Part shown: piece by piece, positions 26,002-34,492 of the stretch
Position numbering within the stretch: position 1 is the first letter of the stretch
Layout: each line of letters opens with the position of its first letter
Assembly (NCBI GenBank): GCA_028066055.1
Contig: JALCBY010000029.1
Location: 1 to 47,934 of the forward strand
From: Hyphomicrobiaceae bacterium
GTDB taxonomy: Bacteria > Pseudomonadota > Alphaproteobacteria > Rhizobiales > Methyloligellaceae
DNA length: 47,934 nt
Reading direction: 5' to 3'
Notes under the pieces: generated by a model
What the model saw: the letters and a program-made list of their open reading frames with translations, nothing else
Told to the model about the DNA's origin: nothing
Database searches by the model: none
Translations under genes and position numbers: made by a program

Positions 26002-27036
26002 TCAGTTCAAAAGGTCAAAAGCGTCGCCCCATGTGTCGGACAGCAAATATCCGTCGGGGTATGGGTCGCTCGGATCCACGCCGATCTGATGTAGACCGTG
26101 AATCCATCCGCGCCCGGTAACCTTTGAGAGGGTCGCCGGCTTGTTACCGACCGTCGTTTCGCCAAAAAGTTCCACCTCGAACGCGCTGCCGATTACGGAA
26201 TAGGCTGTAACCTTGTCACCTACAGCAACCTCACCGCGCGCGTGACGCACCGCCATTCGCGCCGTGTTTCCCGTTCCGCAGGGAGAACGATCGAGCCGTC
26301 CCGGAGGAAGAACCGTCGAACCGATCAGTTCGCCATCTTCCCGCCTGTCCACAAACATCACATAAGAAATGGCGTTGATTTCCGGAATTTCAGGATGGCT
26401 GATCGTGAGAACCTTGTTCAGCTCACGATGGATCCGGCAGCCCGCGTCGACAAGCCCACGAGCGTTGTCGGGCGAAATCTCCAAGCCAATCTGGCGGGGA
26501 TCGAGCAGCGCGTAATACACGCCTCCGAAGGCCACGTCCGTTGTGACTTTTCCGATTTCCGGAACGTCCACAACGATATCGAGCTCCTCCACGAATCCTG
26601 GAACCATTTCGAGCGTTACAGACTCACATTTGCCATCGCGGCATAGCGCGTGCGCCGCGACAAGTCCCGCCGGCGTTTCAAGATGAACTGTTGTTTCCGG
26701 CTCCTGCATTGGAACCATACCCGTCTCCAGGAGCACGGTTGTGACGCATATACTGTTGGAGCCCGACATGGCGTGCGCCCGGTCGCCCTGGAGAATGATA
26801 AACCCCGCATCCGCGTCTTCCCGCGAGGGTGGGAACAGCAGATTGGTGCTCATTTGCGCGCATCCTCGCGGCTCGAACACGCAAAACCGGCGCAAACTGT
26901 CATCCACCTCGTTCAGGTGATTCATCTTGTCGAGCATCGTTCGGCCCGGCACATCCATGACGCCGCCCGTAACCACACGCCCCACCTCGCCCTCGGCGTG
27001 CGCCTCGATCATCGTGATTGTTTTTTTCCATCGCAT
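26002..27036 (-). CDS. Proline racemase superfamily protein with Ser/Cys pair (probable 4-hydroxyproline epimerase or 3-hydroxyproline dehydratase)
   Basis: The 344-residue protein is a paralogue of the one at 16462. Catalytic positions read MSGSNS (Ser91) and DRSPCGTGN (Cys253), the Ser/Cys subgroup. Published work on the superfamily associates Ser/Cys proteins with hydroxyproline 2-epimerase and 3-hydroxyproline dehydratase activity, so true proline racemase activity is unlikely. ATG at 27036 was preferred to GTG at 27051. It is transcribed divergently from the ABC importer, with TTGTCGACAA operators in the shared gap. Confidence 0.88.
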   Translation of the reverse strand: MRWKKTITMIEAHAEGEVGRVVTGGVMDVPGRTMLDKMNHLNEVDDSLRRFCVFEPRGCAQMSTNLLFPPSREDADAGFIILQGDRAHAMSGSNSICVTTVLLETGMVPMQEPETTVHLETPAGLVAAHALCRDGKCESVTLEMVPGFVEELDIVVDVPEIGKVTTDVAFGGVYYALLDPRQIGLEISPDNARGLVDAGCRIHRELNKVLTISHPEIPEINAISYVMFVDRREDGELIGSTVLPPGRLDRSPCGTGNTARMAVRHARGEVAVGDKVTAYSVIGSAFEVELFGETTVGNKPATLSKVTGRGWIHGLHQIGVDPSDPYPDGYLLSDTWGDAFDLLN

Positions 27037-27145
27037 AGGATTGCATTCCACCGATCAGGCTAAGAACCGAAAGTGCTGACAAGCATGCTTACCAAACGGG
27101 CCACGCCAGATAAATCCATCCCGTCATATCCTAGTGACATTAATA

Positions 27146-27155
27146 TTGTCGACAA
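27146..27155. promoter_or_regulatory. Palindromic candidate GntR operator TTGTCGACAA
   Basis: A perfect 10-bp palindrome lies in the 200-bp gap between the divergent racemase-like gene (start 27036) and the ABC binding-protein gene (start 27237). Related sequences occur at 22529, 25146 and 27192. FadR-subfamily GntR proteins commonly bind palindromes of this size. Confidence 0.6.
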
Positions 27156-27191
27156 ACAGTATTTTTGTTAGACAGCAATCGTTAATCGACC

Positions 27192-27210
27192 ATGTCGACA
27201 AATATTTGTC
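27192..27210. promoter_or_regulatory. Second candidate operator upstream of the ABC importer operon
   Basis: ATGTCGACAA (27192-27201, one mismatch from the 27146 palindrome) overlaps a perfect 14-bp palindrome GACAAATATTTGTC (27197-27210). It ends 26 bp before the ATG of the binding protein, 46 bp from the first site, where a bound repressor would block transcription. Confidence 0.5.
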
Positions 27211-27236
27211 ATATTGAGTTTTTAGGGAGGAATGAC

Positions 27237-28064
27237 ATGAGTTGTATCAGGGCATTCGCGGTGCTTGCCATCGCTGTCGCGCTATCAATTTCCGCCACGA
27301 AATCTAGCTGGGCGGACAAACTTGATGACATCATTGCATCTGGAAAACTGCGCTGTGCAGTGGTTCTTGATTTCCCGCCGATGGGATCGCGGGATAAGGA
27401 CAACAAGCCGATTGGCTTCGATGTCGACTATTGCGGAGACTTGGCCAAGGCGCTCGGCGTCGAGCCTTCGATCGTGGAAACGCCTTTCCCCGACCGTATT
27501 CCAGCCCTCATTTCAGGCCGGGCGGATGTTGGTGTCGCCTCAACGTCAGACACTTTGGAACGCGCGAAAAGCATCGGTTTCTCAATTCCATACTTTGCCT
27601 TCACCTTCGTCGTGCTGACGCGTGAAGGATTGGGGATCGACAAATACGAGAGTATGAAGGGCAAGAAGCTCGGTTCAGTTGCAGGCGTGTACGAAGCCAT
27701 CAGACTGGAGAAGAGCTTGAAGGAAGAATGGGGTGGCGACGGTTCATTCCGCACCTTCCAATCGCAAGCGGATGTTTTCCTGGCACTGGCACAGGGACAG
27801 ATCGATGCAACTGTCGTTACGTCAACCGTTGCCGTTGAAACCGTCAAGGGCGGCAAGTTCAAAGGCTTGAAGATCGGCGGCCCGGCACCATACGTGGTCG
27901 ACCATGTCGGACTGATCGCTCTGCGGCAGGAACAAGGTCTCCTGAATTACCTCAATCTGTTCGTCAATCAGCAGGTTCGCACCGGACGCTACAAAGAGTT
28001 GTTTGACAAATGGGTTGGCACCGGCGAGCCCCCGGATCTGACAATTCCAGGCGTTTACCGTTAG
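27237..28064 (+). CDS. Amino acid-type ABC transporter substrate-binding protein
   Basis: The 275-residue protein has a Sec signal peptide (residues about 1-26, ending in SSWA). The mature part is a family-3 binding protein: DIIASGKLRCAVVLDFPPMG at the N-terminus, NKPIGFDVDYCGDLAKALGV, GRADVGVASTSDTLERAKSIGFSIPY, and a late LNYLNLFVNQQ helix. Several family-3 residues that contact the amino acid alpha-carboxylate are recognisable. ATG at 27237 is preferred because AGGGAGG lies six bases before it; an upstream in-frame ATG at 27192 lies inside the operator. It is the first gene of a plus-strand importer operon. Confidence 0.93.
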   Translation: MSCIRAFAVLAIAVALSISATKSSWADKLDDIIASGKLRCAVVLDFPPMGSRDKDNKPIGFDVDYCGDLAKALGVEPSIVETPFPDRIPALISGRADVGVASTSDTLERAKSIGFSIPYFAFTFVVLTREGLGIDKYESMKGKKLGSVAGVYEAIRLEKSLKEEWGGDGSFRTFQSQADVFLALAQGQIDATVVTSTVAVETVKGGKFKGLKIGGPAPYVVDHVGLIALRQEQGLLNYLNLFVNQQVRTGRYKELFDKWVGTGEPPDLTIPGVYR

Positions 28065-28075
28065 AGTCGCAAGAT

Positions 28076-28104
28076 TTCAGGGCGCACCACCAGTGCGCCC
28101 TGAA
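28076..28104 (+). other. Perfect 12-bp hairpin between the binding-protein and permease genes
   Basis: TTCAGGGCGCAC pairs perfectly with GTGCGCCCTGAA around a five-base loop. It starts 12 bp after the binding-protein stop and has no following T run, so it is more likely a 3'-end stabiliser of the binding-protein message than a full terminator. Confidence 0.8.
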
Positions 28105-28159
28105 CGCGCGATTAATGAGGGCAGTCGCCTGACCACAGCAATACGCTTGGCGGAAAGCC

Positions 28160-28825
28160 ATGTTCAACTACACTTTTCATTGGCGCCCGGCGTTCCAGGC
28201 CCTTCCGGCAATGCTGGAAGGCGCACTGATCACAATTCAGATTGCCGTCCTGTCCATGCTCATCGGAACGGTGATCGCCATCGCATTAGCGGTCGCTTCG
28301 GGCTCTCAATACCGGCTGGCGCGTTTTGGAGCATCCGTCTGGGTGGAGACGGCGCGTAACACGCCCGCACTTTTTCAAATCTACATGGCCTATTTCGGGC
28401 TTGGCTCGATCGGCATCTTCCTCGATTCCTACATTGCCCTGCTCGCCGGCATCACCTTTAACAATGCAGGCTATCTGGCGGAAACTTTTCGCGGCGGATT
28501 ACGGGCCATACCCCCCATTCAGACGCGCGCGGGACGATCGCTCGGATTGGGTGCCTTCAGCACCTTCAGGCTGATCGTGCTCCCGCAGCTCTTTCGTATT
28601 GTCTTCTATCCGATGACCAACCAGATCGTCTGGGCCATCCTGATGACATCGCTCGGCGTGATCGTCGGCCTCAACATCGATCTGACCGGCGTCACACAGG
28701 AGCTGAATGTCAGGACGTTCCGCACGTTCGAGTATTTCGCAATTGCGGCCGTTATCTACTACCTCATCACCAAACTCGTCACCGGCTCCGCGCGGCTCGC
28801 CGCCTGGAAGCTCTTCAAATATTGA
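28160..28825 (+). CDS. Amino acid ABC transporter permease
   Basis: The 221-residue His/Glu-type permease has about five membrane segments. It shows the N-terminal 'F.W......L..G...T' pattern (FHWRPAFQALPAMLEGALITIQIAVLSMLIG) and the EAA-type cytoplasmic loop (YLAETFRGGLRAIPPIQTRAGRSLGLGAFSTFRLIVLPQ) that docks on the ATPase. It pairs with the second permease encoded 7 bp downstream. Confidence 0.93.
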   Translation: MFNYTFHWRPAFQALPAMLEGALITIQIAVLSMLIGTVIAIALAVASGSQYRLARFGASVWVETARNTPALFQIYMAYFGLGSIGIFLDSYIALLAGITFNNAGYLAETFRGGLRAIPPIQTRAGRSLGLGAFSTFRLIVLPQLFRIVFYPMTNQIVWAILMTSLGVIVGLNIDLTGVTQELNVRTFRTFEYFAIAAVIYYLITKLVTGSARLAAWKLFKY

Positions 28826-28832
28826 GGCGCCC

Positions 28833-29486
28833 ATGATCGAAACTTCGATGACATGGAGCGACCTGATGTTCATGCTCAACGGTGCGGGCAAAACGCTACT
28901 GATCACATTCTGGGCCGTCGCAGGCGGCACAACCCTGGGCATTGTGTTCGGACTGATAAGAGCGACCGGTTCACTGTGGATCAGCATTCCCCTCGGATTC
29001 ATCTTGGATATTCTTCGGTCCGTTCCGTTGCTCATTCAGTTCATTCTGGCGAACTCGTTTCAGGCAATCGCCGGATTGAATGCGACACCGTTCGTTGTTG
29101 GATGCACAGTTCTCGGCCTCTACACATCGGCCTACTGCACCGAGATCGTACGTGGAGGCGTCTTGGCCGTGCCTCAGACGACGCGCCGGGCGGCAAGGTC
29201 GCTGGGGCTGAGCTACACGCAGGATCTCACCAACATCGTCTTTCCCCTGGCGACCAGGGCCATGCTCCCCTCCTGGATCGGCCTGACACTCGGGGTGATG
29301 AAGGATTCCGCACTCGTTCTCTGGATCGGCATAATCGAGCTGTTGCGGTCGTCCCAGATCATCATCACGCGCATTCAGGAACCGCTCTTCGTCCTGTCGG
29401 TTGCAGGATTGATCTATTTCCTGATCAGCTTTCCAATCTCTCGTATTGGCGCACATCTCGAAAGGAAGTGGCGCGAAGATGATTGA
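28833..29486 (+). CDS. Amino acid ABC transporter permease (second subunit)
   Basis: The 217-residue polar-amino-acid-type permease has about five membrane segments. The EAA loop is TEIVRGGVLAVPQTTRRAARSLGLSYTQDLTNIVFP. ATG at 28833 was selected because the longer open frame upstream (from 28707) runs antagonistically through the first permease gene. The end overlaps the ATPase gene by 8 bp. Confidence 0.92.
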   Translation: MIETSMTWSDLMFMLNGAGKTLLITFWAVAGGTTLGIVFGLIRATGSLWISIPLGFILDILRSVPLLIQFILANSFQAIAGLNATPFVVGCTVLGLYTSAYCTEIVRGGVLAVPQTTRRAARSLGLSYTQDLTNIVFPLATRAMLPSWIGLTLGVMKDSALVLWIGIIELLRSSQIIITRIQEPLFVLSVAGLIYFLISFPISRIGAHLERKWREDD

Positions 29487-30204
29487 AGTCGAAAACGTTC
29501 AAAAGAAATTTGGTCTGCTTGAAGTCCTGAAAGGCGTCAGCTTGACGGTCGAAAAGGGCGAGGTTGTTTCTATCATCGGCGGGTCGGGCTCGGGGAAGTC
29601 CACCCTGCTGATGTGCATCAACGGTCTTGAATCCATTCAAGGCGGCCGCGTTCTTGTTGACGGTATAGATGTGCATGCCAAAGACACAAACCTGAACAAG
29701 CTTCGGCAGAGAATTGGTATCGTGTTCCAGCAATGGAACGCGTTCCCTCACCTCACCGTTCTCGAAAACACGATGCTTGCGCCTCGAAAGGTGTTGGGTA
29801 AACCGAAAGAGGAAGCAAAAGCCGTCGCCATTGCTCAGTTGGAGCATGTCGGTCTTGTCGACAAACTGGATGTGTACCCTTCGAAGTTGTCGGGTGGCCA
29901 GCAGCAGCGCATGGCGATCGCCCGCGCACTTGCCATGTCGCCCAAATACATGCTGTTCGACGAGGTCACGTCCGCGCTCGATCCGCAGCTCGTCAGCGAG
30001 GTACTCGATACCATGCGGCTTCTTGCCGATGAGGGCATGACGATGATCTGCGTGACCCATGAGATGGGATTTGCCAGAGATGTCTCGGACCGGGTTGCGT
30101 TCTTTCACGAAGGCGTGGTGGAAGAGATCGGACCGCCGTCGCAGATCTTCGGCAAACGGTCCAAATCGCCGGAGACCAAAAAGTTTCTGGCGAATGTGAG
30201 ATAG
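29479..30204 (+). CDS. Amino acid ABC transporter ATP-binding protein
   Basis: The 241-residue GlnQ/HisP-type ATPase has Walker [10 protein letters not shown] (about residues 34-42), the Q-loop in [14 protein letters not shown], signature [13 protein letters not shown], Walker [14 protein letters not shown], and the switch His in CVTHEMGFA. The start at 29479 overlaps the permease stop. It energises import by the two permeases. The DEV replaces the usual DEP after Walker B, which is tolerated in this family. Confidence 0.95.
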   Translation: MIEVENVQKKFGLLEVLKGVSLTVEKGEVVSIIGGSGSGKSTLLMCINGLESIQGGRVLVDGIDVHAKDTNLNKLRQRIGIVFQQWNAFPHLTVLENTMLAPRKVLGKPKEEAKAVAIAQLEHVGLVDKLDVYPSKLSGGQQQRMAIARALAMSPKYMLFDEVTSALDPQLVSEVLDTMRLLADEGMTMICVTHEMGFARDVSDRVAFFHEGVVEEIGPPSQIFGKRSKSPETKKFLANVR

Positions 30205-30229
30205 CAATTCCACTGGCTGGAGGGCCTTC

Positions 30230-31336
30230 GTGAAGATTACCGGTTTCCGTTGCTACCAGATCGACCTGCCGCTGAAGGAAGGCCGATACTCCTGGGCCGA
30301 TGGCAAGTATGTCGAGGTCTTCGACAGCACGATCGTTGTCATCGAAACGGACAGCGACTTCGAGGGCTATGGTGAAGTGTGCCCGCTGGGTCCGTTTTAC
30401 CTCCCGGCATACGGACCCGGCGCACGTGCCGGACTGAAAGAACTTGCACCGCACCTCCTCGGCCTCGATCCGACAAACGTTACCCTCATCAACCAGGTCA
30501 TGGATCAGGCGCTGCTTGGCCACCCTTACGTGAAGTCCCCGATCGACATGGCCTGCTGGGACCTGCTCGGCAAGTCGAATGGAACTCCGGTTTGCGCGCT
30601 GCTCGGCGGGCGCCAGGGCGACGCGGTGGAACTGTATCGGGCGATCAGCCAACTGCCTCCCGAGGAAATGGCGGAGAATGTCGCCGGCTACAGCAAGGAA
30701 GGCTATCGTCGTTTTCAACTTAAGGTCGGCGGTTCACCGGATGACGATATCGCGCGCATCCGTGCGGCGCGTGCAGTTTTGGCCGACACGGATGTTCTGG
30801 TCGCCGATGCCAATACCGGCTGGCAATCCCACGAAGCAATTAGGGTCGTCAATGCGGTAGCGGATCTCGACGTGTATATCGAGCAGCCATGCCGCAGCTA
30901 TGAAGAATGCCTCACCGTGAGAAGTCGCACCAGCCTGCCCTTTATCCTCGATGAGAATATCGATGGATTGCCGCAGCTCCTCCGCGCCCATGCCGATGGT
31001 GCGGTCGACGCGATCAATCTGAAGATTTCCAAAGTCGGAGGTCTCTCGAAAGCACGCGTAATCCGGGATGTCTGCGTTGGGCTTGGCCTGCCGATGACGA
31101 TTGAAGACAGCTGGGGTGGTGACATCATCACGGCTGCGATTGCACACTTGGCCCATTCGACGCCTGAGCGGCACCGCTTCAGTTCGACGGACTTCAACAG
31201 CTATGTCTCGGCAAGCAATGCGTCCGGGGCACCGCAAAGGGAAAATGGCGTCATGCGCGCACCCGACGCTGCGGGTCTCGGCATCTCTCCGAACTGGGAC
31301 AATCTGGGCTCACCCGTGTTTGAGATACGCGACTAA
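30230..31336 (+). CDS. Enolase-superfamily (mandelate racemase / muconate lactonising) enzyme, possible cis-3-hydroxyproline dehydratase or hydroxyproline betaine epimerase
   Basis: The 368-residue protein has an N-terminal capping domain and a barrel with metal ligands Asp193, Glu218 and Asp241. Likely acid/base lysines are Lys165 (FQLKVG) and Lys265 (NLKISKVGG). The usual first Lys of the MLE-type K-x-K is Gln163. Its closest functional relatives by pattern are the bacterial cis-3-hydroxy-L-proline dehydratases and 4-hydroxyproline-betaine 2-epimerases, both of which keep Lys on opposite faces. It follows the ABC ATPase by 25 bp, so the importer and enzyme probably act on the same imino-acid-like solute. 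GTG start with GGAGG upstream. Confidence 0.85.
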   Translation: MKITGFRCYQIDLPLKEGRYSWADGKYVEVFDSTIVVIETDSDFEGYGEVCPLGPFYLPAYGPGARAGLKELAPHLLGLDPTNVTLINQVMDQALLGHPYVKSPIDMACWDLLGKSNGTPVCALLGGRQGDAVELYRAISQLPPEEMAENVAGYSKEGYRRFQLKVGGSPDDDIARIRAARAVLADTDVLVADANTGWQSHEAIRVVNAVADLDVYIEQPCRSYEECLTVRSRTSLPFILDENIDGLPQLLRAHADGAVDAINLKISKVGGLSKARVIRDVCVGLGLPMTIEDSWGGDIITAAIAHLAHSTPERHRFSSTDFNSYVSASNASGAPQRENGVMRAPDAAGLGISPNWDNLGSPVFEIRD

Positions 31337-31374
31337 GAGCCTTTTTCAACATAACAAAGCTGCCGGGTTGCTGG

Positions 31375-31392
31375 CCGTCATCGCACTGTCAT
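31375..31392 (+). promoter_or_regulatory. Pho box upstream of phnG
   Basis: CCGTCAT-cgca-CTGTCAT is two direct 7-mers with an 11-bp period, matching the PhoB-binding consensus CTGTCAT-N4-CTGTCAT at 13 of 14 positions. It lies 86-103 bp upstream of the phnG ATG in the 141-bp gap after the enolase-type gene. PhoB control fits induction of phosphonate use under phosphate limitation. Confidence 0.75.
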
Positions 31393-31477
31393 ACGCGGCC
31401 AATAAATTCCGTCGAGTCGGTCGGCTGAGACAGCCGTCGGACGCAGCAGCAATTTCACAGCGTTTCTTATTCAACAC

Positions 31478-31933
31478 ATGACCGACGCGCAGTCGCAGGA
31501 CCGGCAGCAATGGATGGGCATCCTCGCCCGGGCAGAGGAAACCTCTCTCGCACAACTCGTTGCAGGGCTGGACGATCTGCCGGAACACGACTTTCTGCGC
31601 CGTCCCGAGAGCGGGCTTGTCATGGTGCGCGGCCGCGCCGGCGGATCCGGTAAGGCGTTCAACCTCGGCGAGATGACCGTGACCCGTTGCACCGTCCGCA
31701 CCGAAGACGGCACGCTCGGCCACGCCTATGTGGCGGGACGACGCCCTGATCATGCCGCCCGCGCGGCACTCACTGACGCGCTGCTCCAGCATAAGACGCG
31801 GCGGGATGAAATCATGCGACGGGTGATCGTCCCCCTGGAACAGGAGGAAACGGCGCGCTGCGAAACCAAACAGGCGGAAAGCGCTGATACGCGCGTGGAT
31901 TTTTTCACCCTCGTGCGTGGAGAAAATGAATGA
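31478..31933 (+). CDS. phnG: Carbon-phosphorus lyase complex subunit PhnG
   Basis: The 151-residue protein has PhnG motifs RQQWMGILARAE near the start, then RPESGLVMVRGRAGGSGKAFNLGEMTVTRC and LGHAYVAGRRPDHAARAALTDAL. PhnG, PhnH, PhnI and PhnJ form the C-P lyase core. PhnI with PhnG, H and L makes the ribose 5-triphosphate phosphonate from ATP and a phosphonate. It is the first gene of an eight-gene operon and ends with a 4-bp overlap with phnH. Confidence 0.95.
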   Translation: MTDAQSQDRQQWMGILARAEETSLAQLVAGLDDLPEHDFLRRPESGLVMVRGRAGGSGKAFNLGEMTVTRCTVRTEDGTLGHAYVAGRRPDHAARAALTDALLQHKTRRDEIMRRVIVPLEQEETARCETKQAESADTRVDFFTLVRGENE

Positions 31934-32526
31934 CAATGGAAACTGAACTTTCGCCCGGCTTCCAGGAGCCGGTGCATGGCGCGCAGCAGACGTTCCGCGC
32001 CGTGCTTGATGCACTGTCACGTCCGGGTATTCCGGTGCCGCTTTCGGGCATCGAAGCCGCACCAGACCCTATGGGGCCGACGCTCGCAGCGGCAGCCCTC
32101 ACGTTGCTTGATCACGAGACAGGCGTCTATCTGGCGCCGCCACTCGATATTGAGGCAGTGAAACGCTACATCGCCTTCCACACCGGCGCGCCGACCGTGA
32201 GCGAACCGGCAGACGCGGACTTCGTGATCGCGCTCGCGGACCGGGACATGCCCGATATTCTCCAACTGAAAACGGGATGCGCGGAATATCCGGACCAGTC
32301 GGCCACCGTTCTCCTCGGCGTGCGTGATTTCGGTTCTGGCGAAAAGGTCCTGCTCTCGGGTCCGGGCATTGCGGAAACGCAGGAGTTTTCTCCCGGCAAC
32401 CTTGATGCCGGTTTCTGGACAACAGCACGGCAGAACCATGCCAGGTTCCCTCTCGGCGTCGACTTCATTCTGTGCGGTCCGGAATCGGTCGCGGGCCTGC
32501 CGCGCAGCACCAGCATTGCGGTGTAG
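31930..32526 (+). CDS. phnH: Carbon-phosphorus lyase complex subunit PhnH
   Basis: The 198-residue protein begins with the PhnH pattern PGFQEPVHGAQQTFRAVLDALSRPG and ends in FPLGVDFILCGPESVAGLPRSTSI, typical of the family. It is a structural and assembly subunit of the C-P lyase core. The ATG overlaps the phnG stop. Confidence 0.95.
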   Translation: MTMETELSPGFQEPVHGAQQTFRAVLDALSRPGIPVPLSGIEAAPDPMGPTLAAAALTLLDHETGVYLAPPLDIEAVKRYIAFHTGAPTVSEPADADFVIALADRDMPDILQLKTGCAEYPDQSATVLLGVRDFGSGEKVLLSGPGIAETQEFSPGNLDAGFWTTARQNHARFPLGVDFILCGPESVAGLPRSTSIAV

Positions 32527-32529
32527 CGC

Positions 32530-33642
32530 ATGTACGTCTCCGTCAAAGGCGGCGAGAAGGCCATCGACAAGGCGCACGAACTGCTCGCCAAAGAGCGGCG
32601 CGGCAATCCAGGCGTCCCGGAAATCACAACCTCACAGATTGCCGAACAGCTGACGCTGGCCGTCGACCGGGTCATGAGCGAAGGCTCGCTGTATGACCGC
32701 GAACTCGCAGCCCTCGCCGTCAAGCAGGCACGCGGCGACCTGATTGAGGCAATCTTTCTGATCAGGGCTTATCGGACAACCATGCCGCGGTTCGGTTATT
32801 CGACACCGGTCGAAACCTCGCGCATGGCTATCCGCCGCCGCATTTCCGCGACATTCAAGGACCTGCCGGGCGGGCAGATACTGGGGCCAACCTTCGACTA
32901 CACGCACCGGCTGCTCGATTTCGAACTCGAGAAGGAAAATCCAGCGGACGAAGACCCGCCTGCGACGCGACCCGAGCCCGTCGACGGACATACGCCGCGC
33001 GTCCTCGAACTCCTCGGCAATCAAGGCCTGATGGAACCGCCTGACGGCGCGTGTCCGCACAATGGTTCCGACGACGACAGCATCGGCGACCTGACGCGCC
33101 AACCGCTCGGCTTTCCCGCCGACCGCGATGTCAGGCTGCAGAACCTTGCGCGTGGCGATGAGGGGTTTCTGCTCGCACTCGGCTACTCGACCCAGCGCGG
33201 CTACGGACGCAATCACCCCTTCGCCGGCGAAATCCGTATGGGCGAGGTGCGCGTCGAATTCGTGCCGGAAGAACTCGGCTTCGCCATCGAGATCGCTGAG
33301 ATCACGCTTACCGAATGCGAGATGGTGACCCAGTTCAAAGGCTCAAAAAATGTGCCGCCACAATTCACGCGCGGATACGGGCTCGCATTCGGGCACTGCG
33401 AACGCAAGACCATGTCCATGGCCCTGGTGGACCGCGCCCTGCGTGCCGATGAATTCGACGAGGAGCGGGTTGCACCTGCGCAGGATGAAGAGTTCGTCCT
33501 CGCCCACTCCGACAACATCCAGGCGACGGGTTTCGTGGAGCATCTCAAACTTCCCCACTATGTCGATTTCCAGTCCGAGCTCGAACTGCTGCGAAAAATG
33601 CGTGCCGAGATTGCAAAGACCCATGTCGAGGCTGCGGAGTAA
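32530..33642 (+). CDS. phnI: Carbon-phosphorus lyase core subunit PhnI
   Basis: The 370-residue protein starts MYVSVKGGEKAIDKAHELL and carries the conserved LVDRALRADE and HVDFQSELELLRK-type region at the C-terminus, standard for PhnI. It is a nucleosidase that, within the G-H-I-L complex, exchanges the adenine of ATP for the phosphonate to give ribose-triphosphate phosphonate. Confidence 0.96.
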   Translation: MYVSVKGGEKAIDKAHELLAKERRGNPGVPEITTSQIAEQLTLAVDRVMSEGSLYDRELAALAVKQARGDLIEAIFLIRAYRTTMPRFGYSTPVETSRMAIRRRISATFKDLPGGQILGPTFDYTHRLLDFELEKENPADEDPPATRPEPVDGHTPRVLELLGNQGLMEPPDGACPHNGSDDDSIGDLTRQPLGFPADRDVRLQNLARGDEGFLLALGYSTQRGYGRNHPFAGEIRMGEVRVEFVPEELGFAIEIAEITLTECEMVTQFKGSKNVPPQFTRGYGLAFGHCERKTMSMALVDRALRADEFDEERVAPAQDEEFVLAHSDNIQATGFVEHLKLPHYVDFQSELELLRKMRAEIAKTHVEAAE

Positions 33643-33646
33643 GACC

Positions 33647-34492
33647 GTGGAGCGGGAGAAGGCTTACAATTTCGCGTATCTGGATGAACAGACGAAACGC
33701 ATGATCCGACGCGCCATCCTGAAGGCGGTGGCGATACCCGGATACCAGGTCCCCTTTGCCAGCCGCGAAATGCCCATGCCCTACGGCTGGGGCACGGGCG
33801 GCGTGCAGGTCACCGCCTCCGTTCTCGGGCAGGATGACGTTCTGAAAGTCATCGACCAGGGCGCCGACGATACGACGAACGCGGTGAGCATCCGCAAATT
33901 CTTCAAGAAGACCGCTGGTGTCGAGACCACCACCGAGACCGGGCGGGCCAGCGTCATTCAAACGCGCCATCGCGTGCCGGAGGACGAACTGCGGCCGGAC
34001 CAGATTCTCGTCTATCAGGTGCCCATACCCGAACCGTTGCGTTTTCTTGAACCCCGCGAAACGGAAACCCGGACCATGCACGCGCTGGAAGAATACGGGC
34101 TCATGCATGTGAAACTCTATGAGGACATCTCTCGCCACGGTCACATCGCCACAACATATGCCTATCCGGTGCACGTCAATGCACGCTACATGATGGACCC
34201 CTCACCCATTCCGAAGTTCGACAATCCGAAGCTGCATCGCATGGCCGCGCTGCAGCTGTTCGGCGCAGGGCGTGAAAAGCGGATCTATGCCGTCCCGCCG
34301 CATACCCAGGTCCACAGCCTCGATTTTGACGATCATCCTTTCGAGGTCCAAAAATGGGATAAGGCCTGCGCCATCTGCGGTGCGGAAGACTCCTTCCTAG
34401 ATGAAATCATCACCGACGACGCTGGCGGGCGCATGTTCGTGTGTTCCGACACCGACTATTGCAACAGGCAATGCGAGGGCGTTGCCAAATGA
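33647..34492 (+). CDS. phnJ: Carbon-phosphorus lyase radical-SAM subunit PhnJ
   Basis: The 281-residue protein starts at the GTG at 33647 (GGAG eight bases upstream). With this start the iron-sulfur and radical cysteines fall at 241, 244, 266 and 272, the same numbers as in E. coli PhnJ, which supports the choice over an in-frame ATG at 33623. The sequence SREMPMPYGWGTGGVQVTA is diagnostic. PhnJ uses SAM and a [4Fe-4S] cluster to break the carbon-phosphorus bond, releasing alkane and ribose cyclic phosphate. It overlaps phnK by 4 bp. Confidence 0.96.
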   Translation: MEREKAYNFAYLDEQTKRMIRRAILKAVAIPGYQVPFASREMPMPYGWGTGGVQVTASVLGQDDVLKVIDQGADDTTNAVSIRKFFKKTAGVETTTETGRASVIQTRHRVPEDELRPDQILVYQVPIPEPLRFLEPRETETRTMHALEEYGLMHVKLYEDISRHGHIATTYAYPVHVNARYMMDPSPIPKFDNPKLHRMAALQLFGAGREKRIYAVPPHTQVHSLDFDDHPFEVQKWDKACAICGAEDSFLDEIITDDAGGRMFVCSDTDYCNRQCEGVAK

